64,000 bases of DNA from Paenibacillus sp. JCM 10914 (GCF_001315105.1 NZ_BAZR01000018.1:36838-100837); one strand, 5' to 3'; counted from the stretch's first letter, positions 27,058 through 37,204 are shown. Notes: a model not told the origin generated them from the sequence alone. Numbers and translations: made by a program.

Positions 27058-27101
27058 AATGCGAGACAAAACTTGTAACTTAAGTTTTGTCTCGCATTTT
27101 T
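27058..27101. terminator. Terminator hairpin
   Basis: Perfect 15-bp stem TGCGAGACAAAACTT / AAGTTTTGTCTCGCA with a six-base loop, followed by TTTTTA on the plus strand. Lies between convergent genes. Confidence 0.7.
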
Positions 27102-27152
27102 ACGGGAGCCTATTCAGGGGACTATTTCTTGAGAAACCCATCCGGGAAATAA

Positions 27153-28037
27153 CTAAGATGTTTTCCTTACTGCGAACCATAGCTCAACGAAATTAAGCCC
27201 ATCCCTATTTCCAGTAATCTCAAATTCCATTCCGTTGACCTGTTCATATCCTGCAGTAGGAAGCCACTCAGAGAAGAATCGTCTATATAATGTCTCCATT
27301 GTTTCATCGAATTTATCCCATGTGAATGGATCAGATGAAAAGATAGCCCACGTTTGTGCTGGAATCGTAATACTGGTGTACCTATCGGTTTTACTTGAAT
27401 CACTTTTAAATGCACACAACATGTATGGAAAAGTATCCTCTTCAGTTTTTTTGTAGCTACAAATCGCATGTACTTTATGATAGTCCTGATTTAAAAATTC
27501 TGGTTGCTCACCTGCATTGGCCGCAAGTTTTTCAACCTCACCGTTTGCATGGCTTTGCTTCCATAATCCTGCTGGAGTGTCTACGCCGTTTAATTGAAAC
27601 ACTTTTTCGATTCCAAATACTTGGAAGGTTTCTTTGGTTTCGATACGATAGTTCATTGCTTTTTCTCCTTTAATTGAAATAAGGAAGGAAAGCCGAGGAT
27701 AGGCTTTGAGCGCAGTCCCTTCTTGGCGGGCCATTGCTGGATTAACACCATGCAACGATTGAAAAGCTCTTGCGAATGAAACCGGTGATTCATAACCATA
27801 CTTTATGGCAATATCAACAACTCTCATATCGCTATTCTGCAATTCAATGGCTGCGAGGGTAAGTCGTCTTCGCCTTATATATTCCGCAAGTGACACATTA
27901 GTAATGAATGAGAACATTCTCTGGAACTGATGTGACGAACAGCAAGCACATTGAGCCACTTCCTTCAATTCGATTTCTCCGGTTAGATTCATTTCGATGT
28001 AATCCAATGCCCGATTCATTCTTATAAGCCAGTCCAT
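27153..28037 (-). CDS. AraC-family regulator with GyrI-like effector-binding domain
   Basis: 294 aa from ATG 28037 (GGGGGAGGG upstream). An N-terminal AraC DNA-binding domain (DWLIRMNRALDYIEMNLTGE, ELKEVAQCACCSSHQFQRMF, VDIAIKYGYESPVSFARAFQ) is fused to a C-terminal GyrI/Rob-type small-molecule-binding domain (YRIETKETFQVFGIEKVFQL, FSEWLPTAGYEQVNGMEFEI). Such proteins are multidrug or stress sensors. Targets unknown; no transporter is adjacent. Confidence 0.86.
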   Translation of the reverse strand: MDWLIRMNRALDYIEMNLTGEIELKEVAQCACCSSHQFQRMFSFITNVSLAEYIRRRRLTLAAIELQNSDMRVVDIAIKYGYESPVSFARAFQSLHGVNPAMARQEGTALKAYPRLSFLISIKGEKAMNYRIETKETFQVFGIEKVFQLNGVDTPAGLWKQSHANGEVEKLAANAGEQPEFLNQDYHKVHAICSYKKTEEDTFPYMLCAFKSDSSKTDRYTSITIPAQTWAIFSSDPFTWDKFDETMETLYRRFFSEWLPTAGYEQVNGMEFEITGNRDGLNFVELWFAVRKTS

Positions 28038-28208
28038 CTGAATCCCTCCCCCTAATAGAAGTATAGTAACGCTATGGCTTCGTATCGCAACTATTTGTGC
28101 CCTATTAAGTTTCGAATTCATCCGTTTTAAAAGTTATTTATACGCCAGATCTGAGATGTACATTTACTCAGCCAATGTTTTCGTCATCTCGCCGTTCTTC
28201 TAATCATC

Positions 28209-29315
28209 CTAAGTTTTATAAGCTATCGTTTCATAACCATATACATCAAAATGAACAATTCGAATCCCATCACTTGGTTTTATATTAAAAACCACTCTCT
28301 CATCAATGTCCTTAGCCACACATGTTATTGAATTCGCTTGATCTGATACCGGGTAAATTTCATACTTAAACCATGCGCCATGATTCTTCCGCATAAAAAT
28401 ATACAATTGGCCATCTTCATAGGTTACTATTATGGTCGAGTCAGGACGTATCCCATATCCCTGAAATACCTTATAGAATTCACCAGTTGTTATTTGAGGA
28501 ACATCCATTTGGGTTAATTTAGCTAAGGCTTCGTTCAGATTTCTCACTACGTACGGATCTTGCTCTATGGTTTCTCCATACGCATAAATGCCCTCGAGTT
28601 GCTTCAGTATAGATTCGTTAATTTTTATAGGAGTTGTTATCTCTAGTTCTTGCAACTCTCTCCCAAATGCTATCTCAGCTAGATACTGGCTAATACGTTG
28701 GACAGGTGTTAACTCAAAATTGCTCAGTACGATAATGACAAGGTCATCGTGAACAAATCGATTGAAGTCTGACCAAAAACCGTTCATACTTCCAAAATGT
28801 CCAATTCGTAACCCAGCCATAACTTCCACAGTACGCCGTGCATTGGTCAGAAAGGATCTTAAGCGAATCTTTGCTGACCAACGTATCGGTGTAGAGAGCA
28901 CGATCCCACAAGTAAAGATCTTCAACCGTAGAATACATTGCACCAGCACTGAGGTGAAGAGTCATATCTACATATTCAGCATGAATTTGCTCTTTGCACA
29001 CGGAATATCCAGAAGCAAGGTTTTTAATGATCGACCTACAGTCCTCAACTCCTGTATGTTCTAAATACAAAGGCCGAAAAATTCTTTCTTTGATATATTC
29101 TCCATGGGAAATCCCCGATATTTTTTCGATGATGGCGCTCAGTAAAATATAGGGAGAGCTGCTGTACCTATGTTCTTCCCCCGGCATAAATTCCAAAGGT
29201 TTATTCTTTATCATTTGAACGGTGTCTTCAAGTGTTGAATAAAGCCTTTGTGTTTGTTCCCAGTATCTAGGGAAACCCGTAAGATTTTAATTTTAAGCTC
29301 GTTTTGATTACTCAT
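28209..29315 (-). pseudogene. Serine beta-lactamase-like hydrolase, N-terminally truncated and frameshifted
   Basis: The middle and C-terminal parts of a class C beta-lactamase-like serine hydrolase are present (PGEEHRYSSSPYILLSAIIE, LSAGAMYSTVEDLYLWDRAL, RIGHFGSMNGFWSDFNR). Two frames join if one G is added near 28797 (SYGWGLRIGHFGSMNG). The N-terminal ~90 residues with the catalytic S-x-x-K are absent. Only a start with a strong ribosome-binding site (AGGAGG, ATG 29315) and about ten codons precede a stop-containing junction near 29280. Unlike the other broken genes, this is a real internal deletion, so the gene is probably dead. Confidence 0.68.
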
Positions 29316-29700
29316 ATTTATATTTCCTCCTATTATCTTTACGATTTTAGAAGGAACGCAAGCATACGGGGAGTAGGAGACAGTATTTAGAAAATAAAAA
29401 AAGCGGAATACCCTACCTAAGGGTTCCGCTTCGGCTCATCAAAATAAAACGATGCCTTGCGTTCCCGTAATGGTCAAAATAGGCAGACGTATCTCTTGGT
29501 TAAAAAGAGGGATTTTCTGCACTAACTAATCGGATCGACCATTACAGGTTAGCTGGCATTCAACAATTGCTCCTTCCAATATCTCCTATTTTAAAGATAC
29601 ATGCGAATTTTTTCCAAGTCAATAAATTTATGATTCCACTGTTCTACAAATAAGCGGATTTATCATAACTAGTCCTCCATTTGTCAGTGAACGGACGGAT
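29316..29700. other. Non-coding region with hairpins upstream of the truncated hydrolase
   Basis: No gene recognised. It contains a terminator-like stem GCGGAATaCCCT..AGGGTTCCGC (29403-29429; T-run on the minus strand). That stem is nested inside a 10-base inverted repeat GGAACGCAAG (29353-29362) / CTTGCGTTCC (29456-29465). This could be a regulatory leader for the gene starting at 29315, or a small inverted-repeat element. Confidence 0.4.
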
Positions 29701-29703
29701 AGC

Positions 29704-30123
29704 TCAAAAGCCATTAATATGTAAATCGGGATAGTTCGCTATATTGATAATATTGCCTGAAGGGTCTGTAACGTTGAACTCAGGAAATCGATCAATCCCC
29801 CAAGTATACGTTATTTCGGTTACCTCTTCACCTGCGTCGACGAATCTTTGGTAACATTCAAAAACATCAGATGTTTTTATACAAAGTACCGCATAGGGTT
29901 TTCCGTCCGATACAATATGGATTGGAACAGGTTGTTCTACTCGTTTAAAAAACAAATAGGGTCCTGGTTCAAGCTTCAGGTCTGATTCGTCTTCGGTTTT
30001 CCAGCAATGTTTAAAGCCGAAATACTTTTCGTACCATGCAACGGATTCATCGATATTTCTGACTGGCAGTCGAACCTGAACTACAGTATGAACAAGCGCT
30101 CTACTCTTTGATGTGGTGTTCAT
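29704..30123 (-). CDS. VOC-family (glyoxalase/bleomycin-resistance fold) protein
   Basis: 139 aa from ATG 30123 (GGAGGGG upstream). Two beta-alpha-beta-beta-beta modules are visible: VQVRLPVRNIDESVAWYEKY and VLCIKTSDVFECYQRFVDAG, ending VTDPSGNIINIANYPD. Candidate metal-ligand positions (His/Glu) fit the VOC fold, but substrate is not predictable. Probably monocistronic. Confidence 0.82.
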   Translation of the reverse strand: MNTTSKSRALVHTVVQVRLPVRNIDESVAWYEKYFGFKHCWKTEDESDLKLEPGPYLFFKRVEQPVPIHIVSDGKPYAVLCIKTSDVFECYQRFVDAGEEVTEITYTWGIDRFPEFNVTDPSGNIINIANYPDLHINGF

Positions 30124-30191
30124 TTGAAACCCCTCCTCAAGAGAAATCATTCAATGCCTTCCATAATACCTGCGTATCATGCGACTTTTTC

Positions 30192-30644
30192 CTAACTCTT
30201 GTCGATACTCCGAATGAATGAAGTGACATTACCCAAACAACAGGCTCCTTGAGGGTTATTAACCTCGCACCCACAACGATTAGCTTGAACTTGTTCTCGT
30301 ATATGATCAATAGGACGCTGATTTTGCTGATCAGTTTCTATTAAGCGTTCTCTTGTCCATCCAAAGCAATAACAAACAGGAACATCCAGCGCAGCGTTTT
30401 TTTGGAACACCGAGACTTTGAGCATATCCTTGCCAAAGGTCTGTTCACCACTAAAATACACAATGTCGCAAGACGCATTAGCGCAAAAAGTGTAATTCAT
30501 TTCAGGATGAATAGTTTCTAACGCTGGTGGCTTAAGCAATGCCTTGAGCGTGATCAACTGAATACTTTTGCCCTTTTGTTGACAAACAGGACATTGAGTA
30601 AGTGTCGTTGGTTTTACGGTGGTAATTTGACAGCAGCTATCCAT
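30192..30644 (-). CDS. CopZ-like cysteine-rich metal/Fe-S-binding protein
   Basis: 150 aa with four cysteine clusters: an N-terminal DSCC; a zinc-ribbon-like CPVCQQKG; CANASCDIVYF; and CYCFGWT followed by CGCEVNNPQGACCLGNV. The arrangement resembles the N-terminal zinc and [2Fe-2S] domain of Archaeoglobus-type CopZ copper chaperones. Such stand-alone domains usually neighbour heavy-metal genes; none is seen here. Metal identity and role are inference. Confidence 0.68.
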   Translation of the reverse strand: MDSCCQITTVKPTTLTQCPVCQQKGKSIQLITLKALLKPPALETIHPEMNYTFCANASCDIVYFSGEQTFGKDMLKVSVFQKNAALDVPVCYCFGWTRERLIETDQQNQRPIDHIREQVQANRCGCEVNNPQGACCLGNVTSFIRSIDKS

Positions 30645-30880
30645 TTTTATCGCTCCTTATGCAGTTTTGAATGTGCGAACTGGTGTGAAGACAATTATCC
30701 CGTAATATCCACTCAGAAGAAATCAGCTTCTTTTTATTTTAGATCCGTTAATTTGCTAAGCTCTAATTGATAATAACACAGAGTCATACTAATTATGATA
30801 ATAACAATTCAGATCATTCTTCACCAGATGCAACCTGAAACCTAGACTGGATATAGGTATCATCAAATCATGACGGGATG
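30645..30880. other. Intergenic region
   Basis: AT-rich, no gene recognised. A weak AGAAG..CTTCT hairpin followed by TTTTTATTTT occurs near 30718-30740 on the plus strand. Confidence 0.3.
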
Positions 30881-31125
30881 TTAGAGCTTGGATTTTGAAT
30901 GTGGAATTCTTCCGCTAACTGTTGTGTAACCTTCAAAGTAGTGATAATGTCCTCCATTAGATAGGGGAACTGCGGGGCCTGTCGTTCCTTTGATAATGTG
31001 AAAGTGTTGGTCATCAAACGAGGTTTTAACATGGTAATTGTGAACATGTGGGACACCGCTTGGTGCAGGTTCCTTGAACAAGTGGCACTACAATCAACTC
31101 CTCTTTTGTTATCTTGTTCCTTCAT
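30881..31125 (-). CDS. YmaF-family histidine-rich small protein (frameshifted)
   Basis: The product has regularly spaced histidines in HVHNYHVKTSFDDQHFHIIKG and GGHYHYFEGYTT, the hallmark of YmaF-like proteins. The N-terminal 14 residues (MKEQDNKRGVDCSAT) are in another frame starting at ATG 31125. Adding one T near 31085 (GCCACT-TGTTC) connects them. The start overlaps the stop of the nitronate monooxygenase gene, so they are co-transcribed. Function of YmaF is unknown; metal binding by the histidines is plausible. Confidence 0.6.
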
Positions 31126-32207
31126 TATAATGGAATGATACTGCGGACCTCTTCTACAATCTGATTGATGATCGCCTCTGCTGATTGGTTAGATGTGAGC
31201 ATTCGAGTTCCTTGACCTGCCCAAAGCGCCATGTATGCTGGATTGTTTTGGCGTGCAGAAGCATTTCTGATCTCTCGAGTTAATGTATTTTGGGTCGGGA
31301 AAGGTAGAGGCTTGATATGGGATGCTTCCCATTGTTGTATAAAGTCATTCCTTATTCCCCGTGCTGGCCGTCCAGAAAATGCATTGGTCATGACCGTGCT
31401 ATTCTCGGTACTATCAAGCAGAGCGCGTTTGTATACCTCATGTGCACCGGACTCCACCGATGTCAAAAACCGTGTTCCCATCTGCACACCTTGTGCTCCT
31501 AAAGCGAGTGAAGCCACGACCCCTCTACCATCCATAATTCCGCCAGCAGCAATTACTGGAATATGGACATGATCTACGATTTGTGGGACGAGTGCCATAG
31601 TTCCGATGTTGGCCCCATTGGGCTGAGAGGTTACATCGAAAGTTCCTCTATGCCCTCCTGCTTCGCTACCTTGTGCAACGATGACATCACATCCGCGCTT
31701 CTCCGCTTGAATTGCTTCCTCCACTGTCGTTACAGTGCCCATTATTTTAATACCTAATGATTGGGCCTGTTCCATATGATGCTCAGAAAGCAATCCAAAA
31801 GTCGTACTGATAACCGGAACTTGTTCATCCAATAAAATGTCAAACTGTTCTTCAAAATCATGGGGTGTACGTATTTCATCTATAGCACGGCGTTTCACAC
31901 CCAGCGACTCTCGAATGGAATCCATCTCTTTGTTTACGGCATCAAAATTTATATACTGATCAGGTTCAACATGAGCAAATATATTTACGGCAAACGGTGC
32001 ATGAGTATGCTGTTTGATCTCGCGAACGGCTTCTCTTAGTTCTTCGGGGTTCATATAAGCAGCACCCAGGGTACCCAATCCGCCTGCATTAGAGACAGCC
32101 GTGACGAGCGTTACCATGTTTGCAATACCTGCCATTCCCGCGAGAACGATAGGATAACGGATATTGAAGCTTTCACAGAACTTACTGTTTAATTGAATAG
32201 ACATCAA
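31125..32207 (-). CDS. Nitronate monooxygenase (2-nitropropane dioxygenase family)
   Basis: 360 aa FMN-dependent TIM-barrel protein. N-terminal RYPIVLAGMAGIANMVTLVT, mid QGSEAGGHRGTF (catalytic-type histidine and FMN phosphate region) and IPVIAAGGIMDGRGVVASLALGAQGVQMGTRFL are classical for NPD/FabK-like enzymes. It oxidises nitronates such as propionate-3-nitronate. A LysR-type regulator gene diverges 130 bases upstream and probably controls it. Confidence 0.88.
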   Translation of the reverse strand: MMSIQLNSKFCESFNIRYPIVLAGMAGIANMVTLVTAVSNAGGLGTLGAAYMNPEELREAVREIKQHTHAPFAVNIFAHVEPDQYINFDAVNKEMDSIRESLGVKRRAIDEIRTPHDFEEQFDILLDEQVPVISTTFGLLSEHHMEQAQSLGIKIMGTVTTVEEAIQAEKRGCDVIVAQGSEAGGHRGTFDVTSQPNGANIGTMALVPQIVDHVHIPVIAAGGIMDGRGVVASLALGAQGVQMGTRFLTSVESGAHEVYKRALLDSTENSTVMTNAFSGRPARGIRNDFIQQWEASHIKPLPFPTQNTLTREIRNASARQNNPAYMALWAGQGTRMLTSNQSAEAIINQIVEEVRSIIPL

Positions 32208-32337
32208 GCGTCCTCCTCATCAAGTCAGATTCCATTCTGTATAAGTTTACATCGAGTTTATCCATCCTGTATAATCCATAAATCAGATATTACATATCAT
32301 GATTTCAGATAGATTGGATTCTAAAGGAGGGTCACCC

Positions 32338-33207
32338 TTGGATATTCACCTGTTGGAGATTTTCATTCAAGCCGCCCATGAGGGTAGTATTTCCAGAACA
32401 GCAAAAAAACTGAATTATGCTCAATCCAATGTTACACATAAAATTCAACAGTTGGAGGCGGATCTCCAGGCGACGTTATTTTATCGTCACAAGAAAGGGA
32501 TTACGCTAACGCCTTCTGGACAAATTCTAGTCACTTATGCTGAAAAAATTATAAATTCGATGAACGAAGCTAGAGCTGCAGTAGGGAGCAGTTCCACTCC
32601 TTCCGGTCCTCTGGCGATTGGTTCCATGGAAACAACAGCAGCCGTCCGGCTCCCTTCTGTTTTGACACAATACCATTTAAAATATCCGAATGTAGATTTT
32701 TCTTTAATTACTGGTCCCACAGAAAAGCTGCTTCATAACGTCCTTCATTATGAATTGCACGGGGCCTTTGTTTCCGGCCCTATAGAACACCCTGATCTCA
32801 CGAGTAATAAAGTGTTTGAAGAGACGCTTGTTCTTGTAACTTCTCCAAAGCACCCCCTAATACATTCGATTCATGATGTACAAAATCATACGATGCTCGT
32901 TTTCCCTAAAGGATGTTCCTACCGCGCGAAGCTTAACACTTTTCTGCAAGAAGAAGGATTGTTACCTGCGAAATTAATGGAATTTGGAACGCTGGAAACG
33001 ATCATTGCTTGTGTCAGTGCAGGATTGGGTATTACGTTACTGCCTTATTCTATCATTGCTGATTATGAATTTAGGGGAAAAGTTACTTGCCACTCATTAC
33101 CGGACAAGCACTCGTCAGTAACAACCATGTTCATTAAACGAAAAGATACCTTGATTACGCCGGCCTTATCCGCTTTCTTGGATGAGACTGTACATGGTTT
33201 GAATTAA
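32338..33207 (+). CDS. LysR-family regulator divergent from nitronate monooxygenase
   Basis: 289 aa from the TTG at 32338, which has AAAGGAGGG upstream and gives the typical LysR opening (LDIHLLEIFIQAAHEGSISR). N-terminal helix-turn-helix (TAKKLNYAQSNVTHKIQQLE), then an LysR substrate-binding domain (PLAIGSMETTAAVRLPSVLT, ACVSAGLGITLLPYSII). Divergent layout suggests control of the nitronate monooxygenase-ymaF operon. Confidence 0.88.
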   Translation: MDIHLLEIFIQAAHEGSISRTAKKLNYAQSNVTHKIQQLEADLQATLFYRHKKGITLTPSGQILVTYAEKIINSMNEARAAVGSSSTPSGPLAIGSMETTAAVRLPSVLTQYHLKYPNVDFSLITGPTEKLLHNVLHYELHGAFVSGPIEHPDLTSNKVFEETLVLVTSPKHPLIHSIHDVQNHTMLVFPKGCSYRAKLNTFLQEEGLLPAKLMEFGTLETIIACVSAGLGITLLPYSIIADYEFRGKVTCHSLPDKHSSVTTMFIKRKDTLITPALSAFLDETVHGLN

Positions 33208-33233
33208 CGATTATTGAAAGGCAGGACAAAAAT

Positions 33234-33710
33234 ATGGTGATATCTATCCGAAACGCTAACAAAAGTGATTACGATTCTCTATTGCCTTTATTCAGGAAGG
33301 TTCATGAATTACACGTTTTTGAAAGACCAGATTTATACAAAGAAAACCCTACTCCAGTCGGTCAAGAGTTCTTTGAAAGCCAAATAGATGATGTCAAACA
33401 GCATATTTTTGTGGCAATCATGGGGATTGAAATAGTCGGAATCGTTGTTATGAAGGAAGAAGAAATCATTGAAAATTCATTTGTGAATGCGAGGAAGATA
33501 TTATATATAAACAGTTTATGCGTTGATGAAACGAAGAGAAAGAAGGGTATCGGAAAAAGACTTTTGCAATATGTCTTTGATTTTGGGAGAAGCCTAAATG
33601 TTGATAGTGTTGAATTGGGGGTATCAGAAAATAATTTTTCTGCAATTGAATTTTATGAGTCCATTGGTATGACAACAAAGAGTAGGAAAATGGAGATTAT
33701 ATTGAGCTAA
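33234..33710 (+). CDS. GNAT-family N-acetyltransferase
   Basis: 158 aa. Motif A of the GNAT fold is visible as LYINSLCVDETKRKKGIGKR (acetyl-CoA pyrophosphate loop), followed by LLQYVFDFGRSLNVDSVELG and NNFSAIEFYESIGM. Substrate unknown. 26 bases after the LysR stop, so possibly co-transcribed. Confidence 0.87.
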   Translation: MVISIRNANKSDYDSLLPLFRKVHELHVFERPDLYKENPTPVGQEFFESQIDDVKQHIFVAIMGIEIVGIVVMKEEEIIENSFVNARKILYINSLCVDETKRKKGIGKRLLQYVFDFGRSLNVDSVELGVSENNFSAIEFYESIGMTTKSRKMEIILS

Positions 33711-33747
33711 CACCGTCTATATAAGATAATGCACGATTTAAACAGTG

Positions 33748-33786
33748 AAAAGGGCCAGCCGGAAGAATCTGGCTTGGTACCCTTTC
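33748..33786 (+). terminator. Terminator-like hairpin after the GNAT gene
   Basis: AAAGGG..AGCC / GGCT..CCCTTT imperfect stem, 38 bases after the acetyltransferase stop. Confidence 0.5.
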
Positions 33787-33929
33787 AAATCATTATCAAA
33801 ACGATTTTTATTTTTTAAATCAAGCGAACGATTATCATACTTAAATCAGAAATGTGCGTTTAGAGCGCTTCTTATGTCCAAGCTACTTCCCTATTATTTC
33901 ATATGATGAGTTAATAGGAGGTGAAACTT

Positions 33930-34361
33930 ATGGCTCGATTTTTAGATTCAAAAACTTCGCAAAATGCCAGTTATGCCAACTCTATCGCCGTCCCAATAAC
34001 TGCTATCAATACGCCGGAATTAATTGCGCAACAAACATTGAATTTATCCGGGGGCACAGCTAATCTGACGGTGGTGTCATTTACGGGAATCGTTGCCACT
34101 CAACTGCCTTTGGTTCCTTTGGTTACCAACATACTCATAACTGTCGTCAGAGGCACCACTCCCTCGGGTCTCATTGTCTTTTCCGCATCTCAAAATCTCG
34201 ATTTGAGTATCGTAGGGCCTCAACTCATTAACTTTGCAGGTTCTGATTTCAATGCACCGAACACTGCTAACGTAGTGTACTCGGTCTATATTCAATCCTC
34301 AGCCCTTGGCACTGTCAGAGTTGGTCCGGAAAGCTGCAACTTGATTGGAGTATCTGATTAA
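33930..34361 (+). CDS. Uncharacterised beta-rich small protein
   Basis: 143 aa from ATG 33930 (ATAGGAGGTG upstream). It is rich in Thr, Ser, Val, Ala and Asn with alternating hydrophobic residues (ANLTVVSFTGIVATQLPLVP, NILITVVRGTTPSGLIVFSA), suggesting a beta-sandwich. There is one cysteine near the C-terminus. No signal peptide. Composition recalls spore-surface or filament-like proteins of Bacillales, but I do not recognise a family. Monocistronic with a strong terminator. Confidence 0.65.
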   Translation: MARFLDSKTSQNASYANSIAVPITAINTPELIAQQTLNLSGGTANLTVVSFTGIVATQLPLVPLVTNILITVVRGTTPSGLIVFSASQNLDLSIVGPQLINFAGSDFNAPNTANVVYSVYIQSSALGTVRVGPESCNLIGVSD

Positions 34362-34440
34362 TGCCTACTCCAACATTTGCTGTAACTTGAGTAGATAAAC
34401 TTCTACTCAGTATGGTGTACAGGTCATTGTTCTTTTAAGA

Positions 34441-34490
34441 AAAGTACCCAACTTCTTGTATTTAAGCTTGGACAAGAAGTTGGGTACTTT
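34441..34490. terminator. Strong bidirectional terminator
   Basis: Perfect 19-bp inverted repeat AAAGTACCCAACTTCTTGT (34441-34459) / complement (34472-34490) between convergent genes, with A/T flanks on both strands. Confidence 0.88.
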
Positions 34491-34501
34491 ATTTCTGAGC
34501 A

Positions 34502-36789
34502 CTAGATCAGGGGGTTATATTTTTCGCGAGCCAGCCTGGCTGCCTCAACCATATTTTGAAGCGAAGCAACGGTTTCTTCCCGGCCGCGCGTCTTCAAGCC
34601 GCAATCCGGGTTAATCCAGAACCGTGCCGGTTCGAGGACGCGCAGGCGCGATCGATCATACTGCTCATTTCTTCCACACTAGGCACACGCGGGCTATGGA
34701 TATCGTATACCCCTAGACCGATGCCCAGCCTGTAGGTGTGTTCCTCAAAGCTATGGATCAACTCGCCATGGCTGCGGGAAGTCTCAATCGATATGACATC
34801 TGCATCCATCGCTTCAATCGAGTCGATCATGTCATGAAATTCGCAGTAACACATATGGGTATGAATTTGTGTCGTATCCTGCACGGTGCAAGTTGCGATC
34901 TTGAATGCTTTAACGGCCCAAGCCAGATAATTGGCCTGCTCGTTTTCCTTCAATGGCAGCCCTTCACGAACAGCCGGTTCGTCAACCTGAATCATGCCAA
35001 TCCCTGCCTTCTCCAGTGCCTCCACTTCTTGTCTGAGCGCATAGGCAAGTTGATAAGCAACTTGTTCACGCGAGATATCTTCACGTACGAATGACCAGTT
35101 CATAATCGTAATCGGGCCTGTCAGCATCCCTTTCACCGGACGATCCGTTTGTGATTGGGCATAGACTGTCTCCGCTACGGTCATGGCAACGTCAAAGGCG
35201 ACATCTCCGTAGATGATCGGCGGCTTCACACAGCGTGAACCGTAAGACTGTACCCATCCATTCTGAGTAAAAGCAAAGCCCTCCAGTTTTTCACCGAAAA
35301 ACTCCACCATATCGGTTCTTTCAAACTCCCCATGGACGAGGACATCGATACCAATCTCATGTTGCAGCTTCACCCATGTGTCAATCTGTTCGCGAATGAA
35401 GGCATTATATTGCGAGTTTGACCACTCGCCCTTACGCCAGAATTGACGAGCCTTACGTACTTCTGGGGTTTGCGGGAAACTGCCGATGGTTGTTGTCGGG
35501 AACATTGGCAACTGCCAGCGTGCCTGTTGATCGATATGACGCGCCTCGAACGGCTTATTTCGCTGAGGCTCTGTTTCTGACACAACCGCTACAGCCTTTT
35601 GGACATCATGGCGATTGCGAGCTTCGGAAGACTTCAATAATCCAAGCGCCTCGTCCGCGGCGTTTAGCTGATCATGGACGGTATTCGCTCCCTGTGAGAT
35701 GGCTTTTGTCAGCAGGACAAGCTCATTTAACTTCTCATCCGCAAAAGCCAATGCTCCCAAGAGGTCCGCCCCAAGCTTAGTCTCTGTTTCTTTCGTTACT
35801 GGCACATGCAGCATGCTGCATGATGACTGTACGATCAAACGATCATGAGATACCGAGCTGATCAACTCATGTAACACATCATACTGCTCACTTAGATCAG
35901 CACGCCAGATGCTTCTGCCATCAATGACGCCAGCCCCAAGAACCTTATCGCTGGGGAAGCCATGTTCCCGGATCGAAGCCAGGTTGACGCTGAGGCCGTG
36001 TACCAAGTCAAGTCCGATCCCTTCTACTGGCAGTGACACGATGTCGAGGTAGTTATCAATCGATTCAAAGTACGTTTGCAACATGACGTTAAGGGACGGA
36101 ACGGCTTCGGCAAACGTCGTATAGATCTTCTTCAGCCGGTCTATATCTGCAGCCGGAAGTTTCGTAACCACGATAGGCTCGTCGATCTGTACCCATGTTA
36201 CGCCTTCATTCTCAAGTTCGCGCAGAATCTGTACGTAAATAGGGACCAAACGTTCAAGCCATGCATCCGTTTCACTTACCGTATAACCTTTCGATAATTT
36301 CAGAAACGTAAGCGGTCCGACGATCACCGGTTTACCCTCGATGCCAAGCTTCTCCTTTGCCTCCCTATAAGCCTGCAAAGGGCGGTTCTCGGTCAAGACA
36401 GGGTCCGCGTCGCTTAGTTCAGGCACAATGTAGTGGTAGTTTGTATTGAACCACTTTGTCATTTCACATGCTGTCGCGTCCTTAGTGCCTCGCGCCATTC
36501 CGTAGTAAATCGATAGGGGAACAATACCGCCTTGATATTGGAAGCGTTTTGGAACGATACCAAGCATAACAGCTGTGTCTAAAATATGATCATAATGACT
36601 GAAATCATTGACAGGAATGAGTTCGATTCCTTTTTTCTGTTGCTTTTGCAGATGATTCAGGCGAATTTCTTGTTGCTGCTGCTGAAACGTTGTCTCGTCG
36701 ATTTTGCCAGCCCAGAATGCTTCTAGTGATTTTTTCCATTCCCGTTCAACCCCAATTCGTGGGTAACCCAGTATACTGCTAATCGCCAT
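34502..36789 (-). CDS. metE: Cobalamin-independent methionine synthase MetE (frameshifted at C-terminus)
   Basis: Transfers the methyl group of 5-methyltetrahydropteroyltri-glutamate to homocysteine. Start ATG 36789 (AAAGGAG upstream) gives the canonical AISSILGYPRIGVEREWKKS. Duplicated barrels; zinc ligands in HTHMCYCEF and the active-site region VQIDEPAVREGLPLK are intact. The first frame stops at 34594. One base missing near 34645 (CGCGC-CTGCGC) restores LRVLEPARFWINPDCGLKTR and ends at 34502. Upstream lie a small ORF and a cobalamin riboswitch with terminator, so metE is off when B12 is available. Confidence 0.93.
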
Positions 36790-36863
36790 GTGCCATTCTC
36801 CTTTACTCGTTGGTATAATCTTGAGATTTGCCATTCGGCTGTAGAATCCTACTCCCTGCAAAT

Positions 36864-37037
36864 CTAACAAAGCATCTTACGCAGTATCTTCCGCCAACGG
36901 TCTTGTGTGTCCAATGATGTATATTCCAGATGATGAAGCAGGTTACCATATGCATCGGCATTTAGATTGTTAATGACGTTAATCATCGTTTGTTCATCAT
37001 TTACATGAGACAAAAAATGAACTAATTCATGCTGCAT
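36864..37037 (-). CDS. Small ORF between cobalamin riboswitch and metE
   Basis: 57 aa from ATG 37037 with GGGGGA upstream (MQHELVHFLSHVNDEQTMIN...). The helical, polar product has no family I recognise. It lies after the riboswitch terminator and before metE in the same transcript, so it should be B12-repressed as well. It could be a real small protein. Confidence 0.5.
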   Translation of the reverse strand: MQHELVHFLSHVNDEQTMINVINNLNADAYGNLLHHLEYTSLDTQDRWRKILRKMLC

Positions 37038-37109
37038 CAGTGGAATCCCCCTCAAAACACACATCCTTGTGGACAACTGAACTCATTTCATCTGCAGACA
37101 ACCAGAAAA

Positions 37110-37145
37110 GGCGTCTTTCCCGTAAAAATACATAGGGAAAGACGC
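37110..37145 (-). terminator. Expression-platform terminator of the cobalamin riboswitch
   Basis: Perfect 12-bp stem GGCGTCTTTCCC / GGGAAAGACGCC followed by TTTTC on the minus strand. It lies between the aptamer and the small ORF/metE. Confidence 0.85.
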
Positions 37146-37204
37146 CTCCATAATTGTGCAAATTATGACGGTTCATCTAACACCTCCCTATCTCCCGTAG
37201 GTAC

